A DNA stretch of 64,000 nt, taken from assembly GCA_015231795.1 (NCBI GenBank), contig JADGAX010000009.1, forward strand, positions 1 through 64,000, written 5' to 3'. The stretch's first letter is position 1. Each line of letters begins with the position of its first letter. The notes under the pieces were generated by a model. It was not told the origin of the DNA and ran no database searches. It saw nothing but the letters and a program-made list of their open reading frames with translations. The translations under genes and the position numbers were made by a program. Source of the DNA: Alphaproteobacteria bacterium. Lineage in GTDB: Bacteria > Pseudomonadota > Alphaproteobacteria > Rhodospirillales > WMHbin7. This document shows positions 14,266-23,134 of this stretch, one piece after another.

Positions 14266-17145
14266 ATGATCACGGAATATCATGCCAAGCTCTTTGCGCA
14301 CGAGCTGTGCAAGCGGCATTCGGTTTCGGATGCCGAGAAGCTGGCCAGCGCGCTGCTCGATGCTCAGGTCGATCTGAATCCCCACCAGGTCGAAGCGGCG
14401 CTATTCGCCTTCAAATCCCCCCTTTCCAAAGGAGCGGTGCTGGCCGATGAAGTGGGCCTTGGCAAGACGATCGAGGCTGGACTGGTTCTGGCCCAGAAAT
14501 GGACCGAGGGCAAACGGCGCATCCTGATCATCTCGCCCGCCAACCTGCGCAAACAATGGTCGCAAGAAGTCGAGGAGAAGTTCTTTCTCCCTACATTGAT
14601 TCTGGAGGCCAAGAACTACGCCAAAATGCGAAAGGAAGGACAACGCCATCCTTTCGAGCAAAAGTCTCTCGTCATATGTTCTTTCCAGTTTGCGGCGCGC
14701 CATGCCGATGAGTTGATGATCACCCCCTGGGACTTGGTGGTCGTTGACGAGGCGCATCGGCTGCGCAACGTCTATCGGCCCGACAACCGCATCGGGCGCG
14801 CGCTTAAACTGGCGTTGGCAAACGCGCCCAAGGTCCTGCTGACCGCTACGCCCCTACAGAACTCGCTGATGGAGCTGTACGGCCTGGTCAGCCTGATCGA
14901 CGACTTCGCGTTCGGCGATGCCAAGAGCTTTCGCGCCCAATATGCCCGACTAAGCGGCGACGGCCAGTTCGACGAGTTGAAGACCCGACTCAAGGATGTC
15001 TGCCACCGTACCCTGCGCCGCCAGGTGCTGGAATATATCCGCTATACCAATCGTATTCCGATTACGCAGGAGTTCGTCCCCACACCAGACGAACAGTCGC
15101 TCTACGACATGGTGTCGGACTATCTGCGCCGCCCGTCCCTTCAAGCCCTACCCACCAGCCAGCGGACACTGATGACGCTGATCATGCGAAAGCTGCTGGC
15201 CTCATCCACCTTCGCCATTGCCGGCGCGCTTGATTCATTGGCTAACAAGCTGGAGCGGCAGTTAAAAGATGACACCGCGCTGCGCACCAACCTGGAAGAG
15301 GATGGCGGGGAAAACGGCTCGCCAATGGAAGAGATAACCCGTGACTTCGACGGCTTCTCCGAAGAGGCCGAGGAATGGGTGGACGACGAAGATAGCGATG
15401 GCCTTTTGTCCGGCGAAGACATTGCCGCCATAGAACATGAAATTTCTGACCTGCGGTCCTTCCGCGATCTGGCCGTCTCTATTTCCGAGAACGCCAAAGG
15501 TCAGTCGTTGCTCAGCGCCCTTCGGGCAGGGTTTGACAAAGCGCGCGAATTGGGCGGGCCGGAGAAGGCCATCATCTTCACCGAATCCCGCCGTACGCAG
15601 GACTATCTTCTGAAGTTGCTCTCCCGTAACGGCTACGAGGGCCAACTAGTCCTGTTCAACGGCTCCAACGCCGACCCGCAATCCAAGGCCATCTATAACG
15701 ATTGGGCCTATCGCCATAAGAACAGTGATAAGGTCACAGGATCGCGCAGCGCCGACATGCGGGCCGCCCTGGTCGAACACTTCAAGGAACGCGCCTCGAT
15801 CATGATCGCCACCGAGGCGGCGGCCGAGGGCATCAACCTGCAATTCTGCTCGATGGTGGTGAATTACGACCTGCCCTGGAATCCGCAACGCATCGAACAG
15901 CGCATCGGTCGCTGCCACCGCTATGGCCAGCGCTTTGACGTCGTGGTGGTCAACTTTCTGAACAAGAACAACGCCGCCGATCAGCGAGTGTACGAGCTGC
16001 TTTCCGAGAAGTTCCAGCTTTTCTCGGGCGTCTTTGGCGCTTCTGACGAGGTGCTGGGCGCCATCGAATCGGGCGTTGAATTTGAAAAGCGCATTGTCTC
16101 CATCTATCAGAACTGCCGCTCGACCGAGGACATCGAGGCCGAATTCGAGAACCTTCGCAAGGAAATGGACGAGACGATCAGCACCACGATGGAGGACACA
16201 AGGCGCAAGCTGCTGGAGAATTTCGACGCCGAGGTTCACGACCGCTTGAAGATCAATATGGAGCAAAGCCAGGAATATCTGGACAAGTACACCCACATGC
16301 TGTGGGCGGTGACTAAGCACGAGTTAGGCAAGCAAGCCAAGTTCGACGAAAGCTATCTGACCTTCGCGCTGAAAACACCGCCCAAGGGTGTGCAGACGCC
16401 TGCTGGGCATTATTATCTGGGCAAGCAGGGGATCGATGGCCACCGCTACCGTCTGGGCCATCCGCTGGCCCAGCATGTTCTGGCCGAGGCAGCCGGCCGC
16501 CCCCTGAATGGGGCGGAATTGGTGTTCGATTATTCCAGCTGGCAAAAAAAGGCGGTGGCGGTTGAAACGCTGCTTGGCAAAACAGGCTCGCTTCTGGCCC
16601 ACAAGCTTTCAGTGCGGGGTGCCGACGACCAGGACCATATTATCCTGGCTGGCGTGACTGACGAAGGGCAACAACTGGATCCCGGGGTCGCCCTGCGCCT
16701 GTTCGACCTGCCGGTAAGGAAAAACGGGGCGGATAGCGTTGCCGTGCCCGAGTCGCTGGGAAAAATGGTCGAGTCGCGCCGCCAGGAGATATTGGAGGCC
16801 ATTTCCGTAAAGCAATCGGTCTGGTTTGACGAGGAGATGGAAAAACTCGACAATTGGGCCGAGGATAAGCGGGCGGGGCTGAAGGCGGACCTCAAGGATC
16901 TTGACGAGCAGATCAAGGACTTGAAGAAGAGAATTCGGCAAACCGGCAACCTGCCGGACAAGTTGGCTTTGCAGCGCGAAGCCAAGGGGCTGGAGGCCAA
17001 GCGCGACGAGGCCTGGCGCAACTACGACGCGGCGGCCAAAAGCGTCGAGACCGAGAAGGATGGTCTCCTCGATCAGGTGGAAGCCAGGCTTGGCCAGCAA
17101 TTGTCCGACGAGCCATTGTTCGCAATTAAATTCAGGGTCGAGTAA
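14266..17145 (+). CDS. SNF2-family helicase, first gene of the defence operon
   Basis: 959 residues from the ATG at 14266 (MITEYHAKLFAHEL, typical for the family). The in-frame GTG at 14104 would add 54 unlikely residues. SNF2/RapA-type motifs: Walker A DEVGLGKTIEAG near residue 62, DEAH box VVVDEAHRLRN near 165, TATPLQN, and in the second lobe TEAAAEGINLQF and NPQRIEQRIGRCHRYGQ (motifs V and VI, near 540). An acidic insertion lies at about 345-380. The C-terminus (850-935) is a long charged coiled coil. It translocates on double-stranded DNA and may supply the motor for surveillance. The mod start follows 11 bases after its stop. Confidence 0.93.
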   Translation: MITEYHAKLFAHELCKRHSVSDAEKLASALLDAQVDLNPHQVEAALFAFKSPLSKGAVLADEVGLGKTIEAGLVLAQKWTEGKRRILIISPANLRKQWSQEVEEKFFLPTLILEAKNYAKMRKEGQRHPFEQKSLVICSFQFAARHADELMITPWDLVVVDEAHRLRNVYRPDNRIGRALKLALANAPKVLLTATPLQNSLMELYGLVSLIDDFAFGDAKSFRAQYARLSGDGQFDELKTRLKDVCHRTLRRQVLEYIRYTNRIPITQEFVPTPDEQSLYDMVSDYLRRPSLQALPTSQRTLMTLIMRKLLASSTFAIAGALDSLANKLERQLKDDTALRTNLEEDGGENGSPMEEITRDFDGFSEEAEEWVDDEDSDGLLSGEDIAAIEHEISDLRSFRDLAVSISENAKGQSLLSALRAGFDKARELGGPEKAIIFTESRRTQDYLLKLLSRNGYEGQLVLFNGSNADPQSKAIYNDWAYRHKNSDKVTGSRSADMRAALVEHFKERASIMIATEAAAEGINLQFCSMVVNYDLPWNPQRIEQRIGRCHRYGQRFDVVVVNFLNKNNAADQRVYELLSEKFQLFSGVFGASDEVLGAIESGVEFEKRIVSIYQNCRSTEDIEAEFENLRKEMDETISTTMEDTRRKLLENFDAEVHDRLKINMEQSQEYLDKYTHMLWAVTKHELGKQAKFDESYLTFALKTPPKGVQTPAGHYYLGKQGIDGHRYRLGHPLAQHVLAEAAGRPLNGAELVFDYSSWQKKAVAVETLLGKTGSLLAHKLSVRGADDQDHIILAGVTDEGQQLDPGVALRLFDLPVRKNGADSVAVPESLGKMVESRRQEILEAISVKQSVWFDEEMEKLDNWAEDKRAGLKADLKDLDEQIKDLKKRIRQTGNLPDKLALQREAKGLEAKRDEAWRNYDAAAKSVETEKDGLLDQVEARLGQQLSDEPLFAIKFRVE

Positions 17146-17155
17146 GGGAAGCAGA

Positions 17156-19051
17156 ATGACAGAGCCGGAAAAGATGGACCTTCGGTCGATGGATGTGGCG
17201 GCTGAGAAGCGGGATGAGCTGAAACACTGCCTGGGCCAGGTCTTTCCGGAAGTGTTCGCCGAGGGCAAGATCGATTTTGACCAGCTAAAGCGCGTTCTTG
17301 GCGAATGGGTCGAACCTGGCAAGGAGCGTTTCGGCCTGAACTGGCCCGGCAAGGCTGAGTGTATGAAGATCATCCAGCAGCCCAGCGTGGCGACGCTGAA
17401 GCCGGTGCGCGAAGAGTCGGTCAATTTCGATGAAACCGAAAACCTGTTTATCGAGGGCGATAACCTGGAGGTGCTTAAGCTTCTCCAGAAGGCCTATTTC
17501 GGCAAGATCAAAATGATCTATATCGACCCGCCCTACAACACGGGCGGCGACTTTATTTATCCAGATAACTTCTCAGAGACTTTGGAAACTTACCTAAGGT
17601 ATACAAGCCAAATTGACGAATACGGCAACCCAATGTCATCTAATGTTGATACCTCAGGAAGATACCATTCCCGATGGCTTAGCATGATGTATCCAAGGCT
17701 ATACCTTGCCCATTCATTGTTAAGTGAGTTTGGATGTGTCTTTATTTCGATTGATGATACAGAGGCATATTCGCTAAAGCACATGATGGATGACATTTTC
17801 GGGGAAGAAAATTTCGTAGCAAACATTGCATGGCAAAAGGTCTTTGCGAAGAAAAATAAGGCCCTTATTTCGGGGAGCCATGATCACGTTCTCGTCTACG
17901 TAAAGAACATTGAATTTTGGGTTAGAAATTTGCTGCCAAGAACGGATGAACAGTTAGCAGCTTTCAAGAATATGGACAATGATCCCAGAGGTAAGTGGCA
18001 GAGCGTATCGTTTTCCGTCCAGAGTGAGGATGCGGAAAAAAGAGCCCCGTACAGGTATAAGATTACTCTTCCATCGGGAAGGGAGGTTCTTCCGCCAGTC
18101 GGGCGACATTGGAATGGCCTGCCAGACAAGTTTAATGAGTTAACCTCCGACAACCGAATCTGGTTCGGAACGGACGGTGATAGCCCCCCACGGGTAAAAG
18201 TTTTTTTGTCAGAAGTGCAAGAAGGAATTGTCCCTGACACATGGTGGTCGCATGACGAAACAGGAAACAACCAAGAGGCAAAAAAAGAAATCATAGAGCT
18301 TTTTGGAGAAGGCGAGCCGTTCTCAACGCCAAAACCAACACGGCTAATTTCACGAATGCTAAAAATTGCGACGTCAAATGATGGCGGCGATTTAGTATTG
18401 GATTTCTTTAGTGGGTCATGCACTACAGCTCATTCCGTCTTAAAAGAAAATCTACAAGATAACGGGAACCGTAAATTCATTATGGTTCAACTCCCTGAGC
18501 CAACATTGCGACCAGATTTTAAGACAATCGCCGACATCGGAATGGCAAGAATACGCAAGGCAGCGAAGCAGATTGAGAGCGACTGTTCGGTGGAATTAAA
18601 CCTTAGAGAAATATATAACCTTGATCTTGGCTTCAAAGCCTTCAAGCTCGACCGCTCGAATTTTAAGGTTTGGGATGGCAATGCCGAGACGTTCGATGAA
18701 AGCGGCAAGCAGCTAGAGTTGCATGTCGACCACCTGTCGCCCGCCAGCAGCGCCGAAGACATTCTCTACGAATTGCTTCTGAAAGCGGGCTTTCCGCTCA
18801 CGACCAAGGTGACCACGGTCGAGATGGCCGGCAAGCAGGTCTTCTCCGTTCAGGATGGAAATCTGCTGATCTGCCTTGAAAAGGAACTGACGTCGGAACT
18901 GATCGACGCCTTGGCAGAAGCCAACCCCTCGCAGGTCATTTGCCTGGACGAGGGCTTTAAGGGCAACGACCAGCTCAAGACCAACGCCGTGCAAACCTTC
19001 AAATCCCGCGCCCAGTCCAAAGAAACCGAAATTGTGTTCCGAACGGTGTGA
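17156..19051 (+). CDS. mod: Type III restriction-modification DNA methyltransferase (Mod)
   Basis: 631 residues from the ATG at 17156. N6-adenine or N4-cytosine methyltransferase of the beta class: DPPYNTG (124-130, catalytic motif IV) precedes the AdoMet motif DFFSGSCTTAHSV (near 416, motif I). This order and the central target-recognition domain are those of type III Mod. The ends are GC-rich like the helicase, but about 17550-18640, covering the recognition domain, is AT-rich, which suggests a swapped specificity domain. Its last 87 bases are duplicated at 19776-19864. It should pair with the Res at 23131-26142, with seven genes inserted between the two. Confidence 0.95.
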   Translation: MTEPEKMDLRSMDVAAEKRDELKHCLGQVFPEVFAEGKIDFDQLKRVLGEWVEPGKERFGLNWPGKAECMKIIQQPSVATLKPVREESVNFDETENLFIEGDNLEVLKLLQKAYFGKIKMIYIDPPYNTGGDFIYPDNFSETLETYLRYTSQIDEYGNPMSSNVDTSGRYHSRWLSMMYPRLYLAHSLLSEFGCVFISIDDTEAYSLKHMMDDIFGEENFVANIAWQKVFAKKNKALISGSHDHVLVYVKNIEFWVRNLLPRTDEQLAAFKNMDNDPRGKWQSVSFSVQSEDAEKRAPYRYKITLPSGREVLPPVGRHWNGLPDKFNELTSDNRIWFGTDGDSPPRVKVFLSEVQEGIVPDTWWSHDETGNNQEAKKEIIELFGEGEPFSTPKPTRLISRMLKIATSNDGGDLVLDFFSGSCTTAHSVLKENLQDNGNRKFIMVQLPEPTLRPDFKTIADIGMARIRKAAKQIESDCSVELNLREIYNLDLGFKAFKLDRSNFKVWDGNAETFDESGKQLELHVDHLSPASSAEDILYELLLKAGFPLTTKVTTVEMAGKQVFSVQDGNLLICLEKELTSELIDALAEANPSQVICLDEGFKGNDQLKTNAVQTFKSRAQSKETEIVFRTV

Positions 19052-19053
19052 GG
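18965..19053 (+). repeat. Direct repeat A (mod 3' end)
   Basis: 89 bp comprising the last codons of mod and its stop. It matches 19776-19864 at 81 of 89 positions by eye. The two copies flank the HEPN gene. Confidence 0.9.
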
Positions 19054-19065
19054 GAGATAGATACA

Positions 19066-19686
19066 ATGATCCCCTCCCGCTTCGTTGTTGAATATCCGCA
19101 AAGATGCAGTGATCTGTTGTGCATGCTTGAGGCTGACGCCAGAAAGGCGGACCTGCTTGGTTCCTTCTCTGTGCTTGTTGCATCAGCTGCATTTACAATC
19201 CCATTTTCTAGAATCGTTGAGCCAAAGCATCCATTAGGGCATCACGAAGACAGGTTGAGTAAAGCAATTAAAAAACTAAAGAAGGTCCCCTTTCAAAGGG
19301 CGCCATTCTTTCATGAGAAATCGCAAATCTTTTTCCGCTATGCACTTATCGCAACGAATCCAGAATGTACTCAAAGCTGGCGAAATAGCTCTGGAGTTCA
19401 TCCTATCGACTCAACAGAGGAAAAGGACGGGAACACAATTTTACGAGCCATTCGCAACGCACTCGCACACGGTAATGTCGTTTATCTTGACAAATGGGGA
19501 CATGAAACTCCCGGTGAGAAATTAACTTACCTAGGCTTCATAAGCAAACATGAAAGCAAACAAGGGAACTATCGAGTTGCCATTTTTGATGGAGAGGGCT
19601 TTCTTGAGTTTTTGAAAGGCTGGATTAAGTGGATTGCCTCATTCCCCGCCGAAACAAAATTTGAATTTCAGGAGGCTGCAGAATGA
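19066..19686 (+). CDS. HEPN-domain protein, putative RNase effector
   Basis: 206 residues from the ATG at 19066, with GGAG about 9 bases upstream; a GTG start at 19048 overlaps mod. All-helical. The C-terminal half contains RAIRNALAHGN (127-137), an Rx4-6H motif (Arg130 to His135) of HEPN RNases, which act as toxins or abortive-infection effectors in many defence loci. An N-terminal hydrophobic helix (LLGSFSVLVASAAFTIPF) is probably buried rather than membrane-inserted. It sits between two copies of the mod 3' end, so it looks like an inserted cassette. Its stop overlaps the next start (ATGA). Confidence 0.7.
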   Translation: MIPSRFVVEYPQRCSDLLCMLEADARKADLLGSFSVLVASAAFTIPFSRIVEPKHPLGHHEDRLSKAIKKLKKVPFQRAPFFHEKSQIFFRYALIATNPECTQSWRNSSGVHPIDSTEEKDGNTILRAIRNALAHGNVVYLDKWGHETPGEKLTYLGFISKHESKQGNYRVAIFDGEGFLEFLKGWIKWIASFPAETKFEFQEAAE

Positions 19687-19862
19687 ACAAGCAATATGAG
19701 CTTCTTGCTGAAGATGGTTTGTGCTGTTGCCGTGAGCAAGTAGGGATGGCCAAGTTTGAACAGCCTCTGTTGAGTAACGACCAGCTAAAAACCAACGGCG
19801 TGCAAACCTTCAAATCTCGCGCCCAGCCCAAAGAAACCAAAATCGTGTTCAGAACGGTGTGA
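19683..19862 (+). CDS. 59-residue protein ending in a duplicated Mod C-terminus
   Basis: The ATG overlaps the HEPN stop. The first 31 residues are unique and contain a Cys cluster (GLCCCREQ). The last 28 residues repeat the Mod C-terminus almost exactly (NDQLKTNGVQTFKSRAQ, then KIVFRTV). It is either a functional small partner carrying the Mod tail or a remnant of a second mod gene replaced by the HEPN cassette. It is translationally coupled to the HEPN gene. A remnant is the simpler explanation. Confidence 0.5.
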   Translation: MNKQYELLAEDGLCCCREQVGMAKFEQPLLSNDQLKTNGVQTFKSRAQPKETKIVFRTV

Positions 19863-19864
19863 GG
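19776..19864 (+). repeat. Direct repeat B (second copy of the mod 3' end)
   Basis: Same length (89 bp) and frame as 18965-19053, with 8 mismatches. It ends in the same GTGTGAGG around the stop codon. Confidence 0.9.
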
Positions 19865-19872
19865 CACGAACC

Positions 19873-20298
19873 ATGTCCGACGATCTGGCCCAACAGGAGC
19901 ATATGGAAAAAAACGTTGCTTACTATGAGACGTTCCTGTCCGCCTGGGTGGATAGCCGGATGGAGAAAGATAAGCAGATACTCACGCTCTCAGCTTTGGC
20001 CATTGGTCTGCTAGTTACCTTCAAAGATGGCTTGAATGATGTCGTTTCCTTCTGCGTATGGCTTGGGGCGAGCAGTTCATTTGTTGCTGCCATCGTCATC
20101 ATTCTCATGATCTTTACCCAGAACAGCGAATATATCGAGCGGTTGATCCGCGAAGACCTTCCCGCCGAGAAATACGCCATCGAGAGATCGCTACAGCGAA
20201 GAACCGTGTGGGCATTCTGGTTGTTCGTGGTTGGTGTGACATTGACAATGCTGCTGGCCGTCTATGGCGCCGGATTCAAAATCGTCAAAGGAGTCTGA
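19873..20298 (+). CDS. Three-span membrane protein of the defence operon
   Basis: 141 residues. A cytoplasmic N-terminal helix (AQQEHMEKNVAYYETFLSAW) is followed by predicted spans at about 38-55, 58-83 and 115-137. The charged loop between the second and third carries YIERLIREDLPAEKYAIERS. The overall plan resembles small SLATT-like or other membrane effectors found in defence operons, but I recognise no family. It begins 10 bases after the 59-residue gene. Its last codons carry the ribosome site of the next gene. Confidence 0.7.
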   Translation: MSDDLAQQEHMEKNVAYYETFLSAWVDSRMEKDKQILTLSALAIGLLVTFKDGLNDVVSFCVWLGASSSFVAAIVIILMIFTQNSEYIERLIREDLPAEKYAIERSLQRRTVWAFWLFVVGVTLTMLLAVYGAGFKIVKGV

Positions 20299-20299
20299 T

Positions 20300-20485
20300 A
20301 TGTCGGATCAAAAGAATCAGTCTGTCCCATTACGAGAGGGTCTAGGTGGTGCGGATATGCTCAGGCCCCTGCCTGGGCAAGTTAACAATGGGCTTGCCGG
20401 TGCCGGCGGTCTCAAACCTCAGACCCCGACTTCAAATGGCGGCTCAAGTGGGACCGGCCAGTCTAAAACAAGTGAGAAAGGTTAG
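20300..20485 (+). CDS. 61-residue Gly/Pro-rich protein
   Basis: Starts at the ATG at 20300 with AAAGGAG 6 bases upstream, which makes translation likely. The 20264 frame start is upstream of this signal. It is predicted to be disordered: LREGLGGADMLRPLPGQV, then a Gly/Ser/Thr-rich tail. No homology recognised. It sits between two membrane-protein genes in the same operon. Similar short disordered proteins often act as adaptors or antitoxins, but nothing in this sequence proves that. Confidence 0.55.
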   Translation: MSDQKNQSVPLREGLGGADMLRPLPGQVNNGLAGAGGLKPQTPTSNGGSSGTGQSKTSEKG

Positions 20486-20520
20486 CGGCTTGGCCGAAAG
20501 CATATTGAAGCGGTGCGAGA

Positions 20521-21270
20521 ATGGCCCCGAAATCCAATAGCGGATTAAGGCACTTATGGGATGGGTTGCGCCTGCTGTTTTCCAGTGTTTTGTTCTGGTT
20601 TGTCGTTAATGCATCCCTTCTAGCGCTTCTTCTTTTGGCGCATTTTGGATGTGCAGTAGTTAGGGGATACGCGTGGTGGGGCGACGTTTACAATGTTGCC
20701 TTGTCGCTGTTATCGGGTGGAGTGATCTCCTTCCTCTTCTATTTCCTGGTGGTGTTTCTGCCGGAGAAGAGAAAGAAGACCTTTATCAAACAGAACTTAC
20801 GAAAGGTCTATGCCGAAATCAAAGAGGCCATCTTGTATATGGTTGTCTTTGCCAGTCAGAAAGGTGGGCGGTCAGATCTGTCAACCGATGTCGATTTTAT
20901 CAAAGGCTTGATGAGTCCTGAAGGATTCCGAGCCGTTTTTGAAGGGGGAAGAGAATCGACGGAAGGCTTCTATGCATTTCGCAATTACATGAGTGGCGAC
21001 GTTTTCGAATACCGTGAAATCATCCTGAACTTGCACCTGTTGGCAAAGCAAATCGACTTTGTTCTACACAACTACCCGATTGCTGACCAAAAACTTTTCG
21101 ATTTCTTCAAGCGCTTGGAAATGTACCTGATTAGAATTGAGAGAAAGGGGCCTGGCGCATTGGAAGAGAAGGAGCTTTCGCTTCTCATTTGGGAAATGTT
21201 TGGCGGCTGGAATTATGCTGATGGGTTCTGCGGTTATGATGTCATTGAAAGAATGATCGAGGAGATTTGA
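20521..21270 (+). CDS. Two-span membrane protein of the defence operon
   Basis: 249 residues. Two strong hydrophobic helices (about 18-43 and 57-81) are followed by a cytoplasmic helical domain starting PEKRKKTFIKQNLRKVYAEI. The cytoplasmic part contains FIKGLMSPEGFRAVF and REIILNLHLLAKQIDFVLH. No family recognised. The stop is directly followed by the GTG of the next gene, whose ribosome site (GGAG) lies inside this gene. The combination of membrane anchor and cytoplasmic helical domain suits a defence effector; this is inference from context. Confidence 0.7.
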   Translation: MAPKSNSGLRHLWDGLRLLFSSVLFWFVVNASLLALLLLAHFGCAVVRGYAWWGDVYNVALSLLSGGVISFLFYFLVVFLPEKRKKTFIKQNLRKVYAEIKEAILYMVVFASQKGGRSDLSTDVDFIKGLMSPEGFRAVFEGGRESTEGFYAFRNYMSGDVFEYREIILNLHLLAKQIDFVLHNYPIADQKLFDFFKRLEMYLIRIERKGPGALEEKELSLLIWEMFGGWNYADGFCGYDVIERMIEEI

Positions 21271-22071
21271 GTGCAGCACCAAACGCCGAACATTAAGAGC
21301 GATGCACAAGAGAAGCGGGAGGCAATCGACTTCATTGCCACCCTTGGCTTGGTTGCCGATGAAATTCCAGAGAAAAGAAAGCAAAAAAGGCCTGATCTTA
21401 TTGTAACAGGCGATTTCCGCGAATACCTTGTTGAAATCAAGGCCGCCGACGATAGCAACCAGTGGAAGGCGGATATCGCCAACGCGAAACCGGCTTCAGC
21501 ACAAGTCCCCGTCGGAATCGGCAGGAAAGCTTTTGTCCTGGCCGAAGATGCACTCGATCAGCTTAAGACCTATGACCCGCAACATAATCGTTTTTGGGTG
21601 CTTTGGCTTACGACGCGCCGTTTGAGCTTGAGGGGGCCAGCCACTATTTCGATCATGGATAGCCTATTTGGGGTGCAATATTTTTACGTTTCAGAAGGAG
21701 GTACCACTACGGAACTACCTTGTTTACCTTGTTTAAATGCTTGCGAGTCCGTCTTTACGAAGCACAAGGAAATTGTTGGCGCTGTGGTTGCGGGTGATGA
21801 ATGGGGGCTGTTTGTAAACGACGAAGCGCCAGACATTGATCTTTTCAGGCAGTCGAAACTATACAAAGGTTTTGAGAAGCGGGGGCCTGTCAACTCGATA
21901 TCAACACTGTCCTCAAAAGCAGGCTTTCTTCTATACGATGGCGACTTAGCATTGTGCCCACAGCCAGAAAGAGTGCGTGAGTTTCTAATTGGCAAGTATG
22001 GCTTTACGGGCATTCATGACTCGCAGATGCAAGTTTACAGTGCAAGCGCTTTGGTGACGAATGACCGATAA
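21271..22071 (+). CDS. PD-(D/E)XK nuclease-like protein
   Basis: 266 residues from a GTG start immediately after the upstream stop. Residues 20-60 fit the nuclease core: AIDFIATLGL (helix), KRPDLIVTGDFREYLVEIKA (PDxn...ExK, with Asp41 and EIK near 52-54), then a helix. The remainder (100-266) resembles a substrate-recognition region and contains GPATISIMDSLFGVQYF and a PCLPCL pair. It may be a second restriction nuclease or a homing-type accessory. Its end overlaps the rhuM start by 11 bases. Confidence 0.65.
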   Translation: MQHQTPNIKSDAQEKREAIDFIATLGLVADEIPEKRKQKRPDLIVTGDFREYLVEIKAADDSNQWKADIANAKPASAQVPVGIGRKAFVLAEDALDQLKTYDPQHNRFWVLWLTTRRLSLRGPATISIMDSLFGVQYFYVSEGGTTTELPCLPCLNACESVFTKHKEIVGAVVAGDEWGLFVNDEAPDIDLFRQSKLYKGFEKRGPVNSISTLSSKAGFLLYDGDLALCPQPERVREFLIGKYGFTGIHDSQMQVYSASALVTNDR

Positions 22072-23134
22072 GCCCGCCTCCCCCATTGGCGAGTTGATCC
22101 TCTACGAAACAGAGGATGGCAGGACCCGTGTCGAGTGCCGATTTGCCGATGAGACCCTGTGGCTCTCCCAGGCCCTGATTGCCGAGTTGTTTGGCATTTC
22201 GGTCAAGACCGCCAACGAGCACTTGGTTAATATCTACGAAGATAAAGAGTTAGTGCCCGAGGCAACTATCCGGAAATTCCGGATAGTTCGCCAGGAAGGG
22301 GAGCGGCAGGTTGCCCGAAACATCGACCATTATAACCTTGAGGCCATTCTGGCCGTCGGTTACCGGGTAAGATCGCCCCGAGGCGTCCAGTTCCGCCGCT
22401 GGGCAACCGAGCGTTTGCAGGAATATCTCGTCAAGGGCTTCACCATGGACGATGTGCGGCTGAAGAACCCGCCCGTCGCAGGAAGTGGTACCCCCGACTA
22501 TTTTGAAGAACTGCTTGAGCGCATCCGCGACATTCGGGCCAGCGAGGCTAGAATGTATCTGCGGGTGCGAGAAATTTTCGCCCTGGCAGCGGATTACCGC
22601 GCAAACGATGCCGACACGGTGAAATTCTTCAAGGTCATGCAGAACAAGCTGCATTTCGCAGCTACCGGCATGACGGCAGCTGAACTGATCAAGGCCCGCG
22701 CCAACCACAGTTTACCCTATATGGGACTGACAAATTTCAAGGGCGGCGAAGTGCGCAAGGCAGACGTCGGCATTGCCAAGAACTATCTGTCCGAAGGCGA
22801 AATCTCGGAACTGAACCGTATCGTCAGTATGTGGCTCGACTATGCCGATGACCAGGCTAGGCGTCGCCAGCAAATCCACATGAAGGACTGGGAAGAGAAG
22901 CTGGATGGCTTCCTTGCCTTCAACGAGCGTGATGTGCTGAAGAACGCCGGCCAAGTCAGTCATGAGCGTGCTGTTCGTCACGCTGAGGGTGAATACGAGT
23001 ACTACGCCGCCGAGCGGCGCACACTTCTTGAGGCCGAAGGGGCGAGGGACGCAGAACAGGCCCTGGAAGACGCTGCCCGCACCATCGCGCATATAAAGAA
23101 AATACCGCCTGCCAAGCCAGGGAAGCCGAAATGA
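22061..23134 (+). CDS. rhuM: RhuM-family protein
   Basis: 357 residues, close to full length for the family. Hallmark features: GELILYETEDGRTRVECRF at the N-terminus, an HTH-like segment TLWLSQALIAELFGISVKTA, the conserved KFRIVRQEGERQV and NLEAILAVGYRVRSPRGVQF blocks, and the C-terminal FAATGMTAAELIKARA region. RhuM was first noted on a Salmonella pathogenicity island and is often encoded inside restriction-modification operons; its activity is unknown. It overlaps the upstream gene and shares ATGA with res (23131-23134), so it is translated with the restriction subunit. Confidence 0.92.
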   Translation: MTDKPASPIGELILYETEDGRTRVECRFADETLWLSQALIAELFGISVKTANEHLVNIYEDKELVPEATIRKFRIVRQEGERQVARNIDHYNLEAILAVGYRVRSPRGVQFRRWATERLQEYLVKGFTMDDVRLKNPPVAGSGTPDYFEELLERIRDIRASEARMYLRVREIFALAADYRANDADTVKFFKVMQNKLHFAATGMTAAELIKARANHSLPYMGLTNFKGGEVRKADVGIAKNYLSEGEISELNRIVSMWLDYADDQARRRQQIHMKDWEEKLDGFLAFNERDVLKNAGQVSHERAVRHAEGEYEYYAAERRTLLEAEGARDAEQALEDAARTIAHIKKIPPAKPGKPK

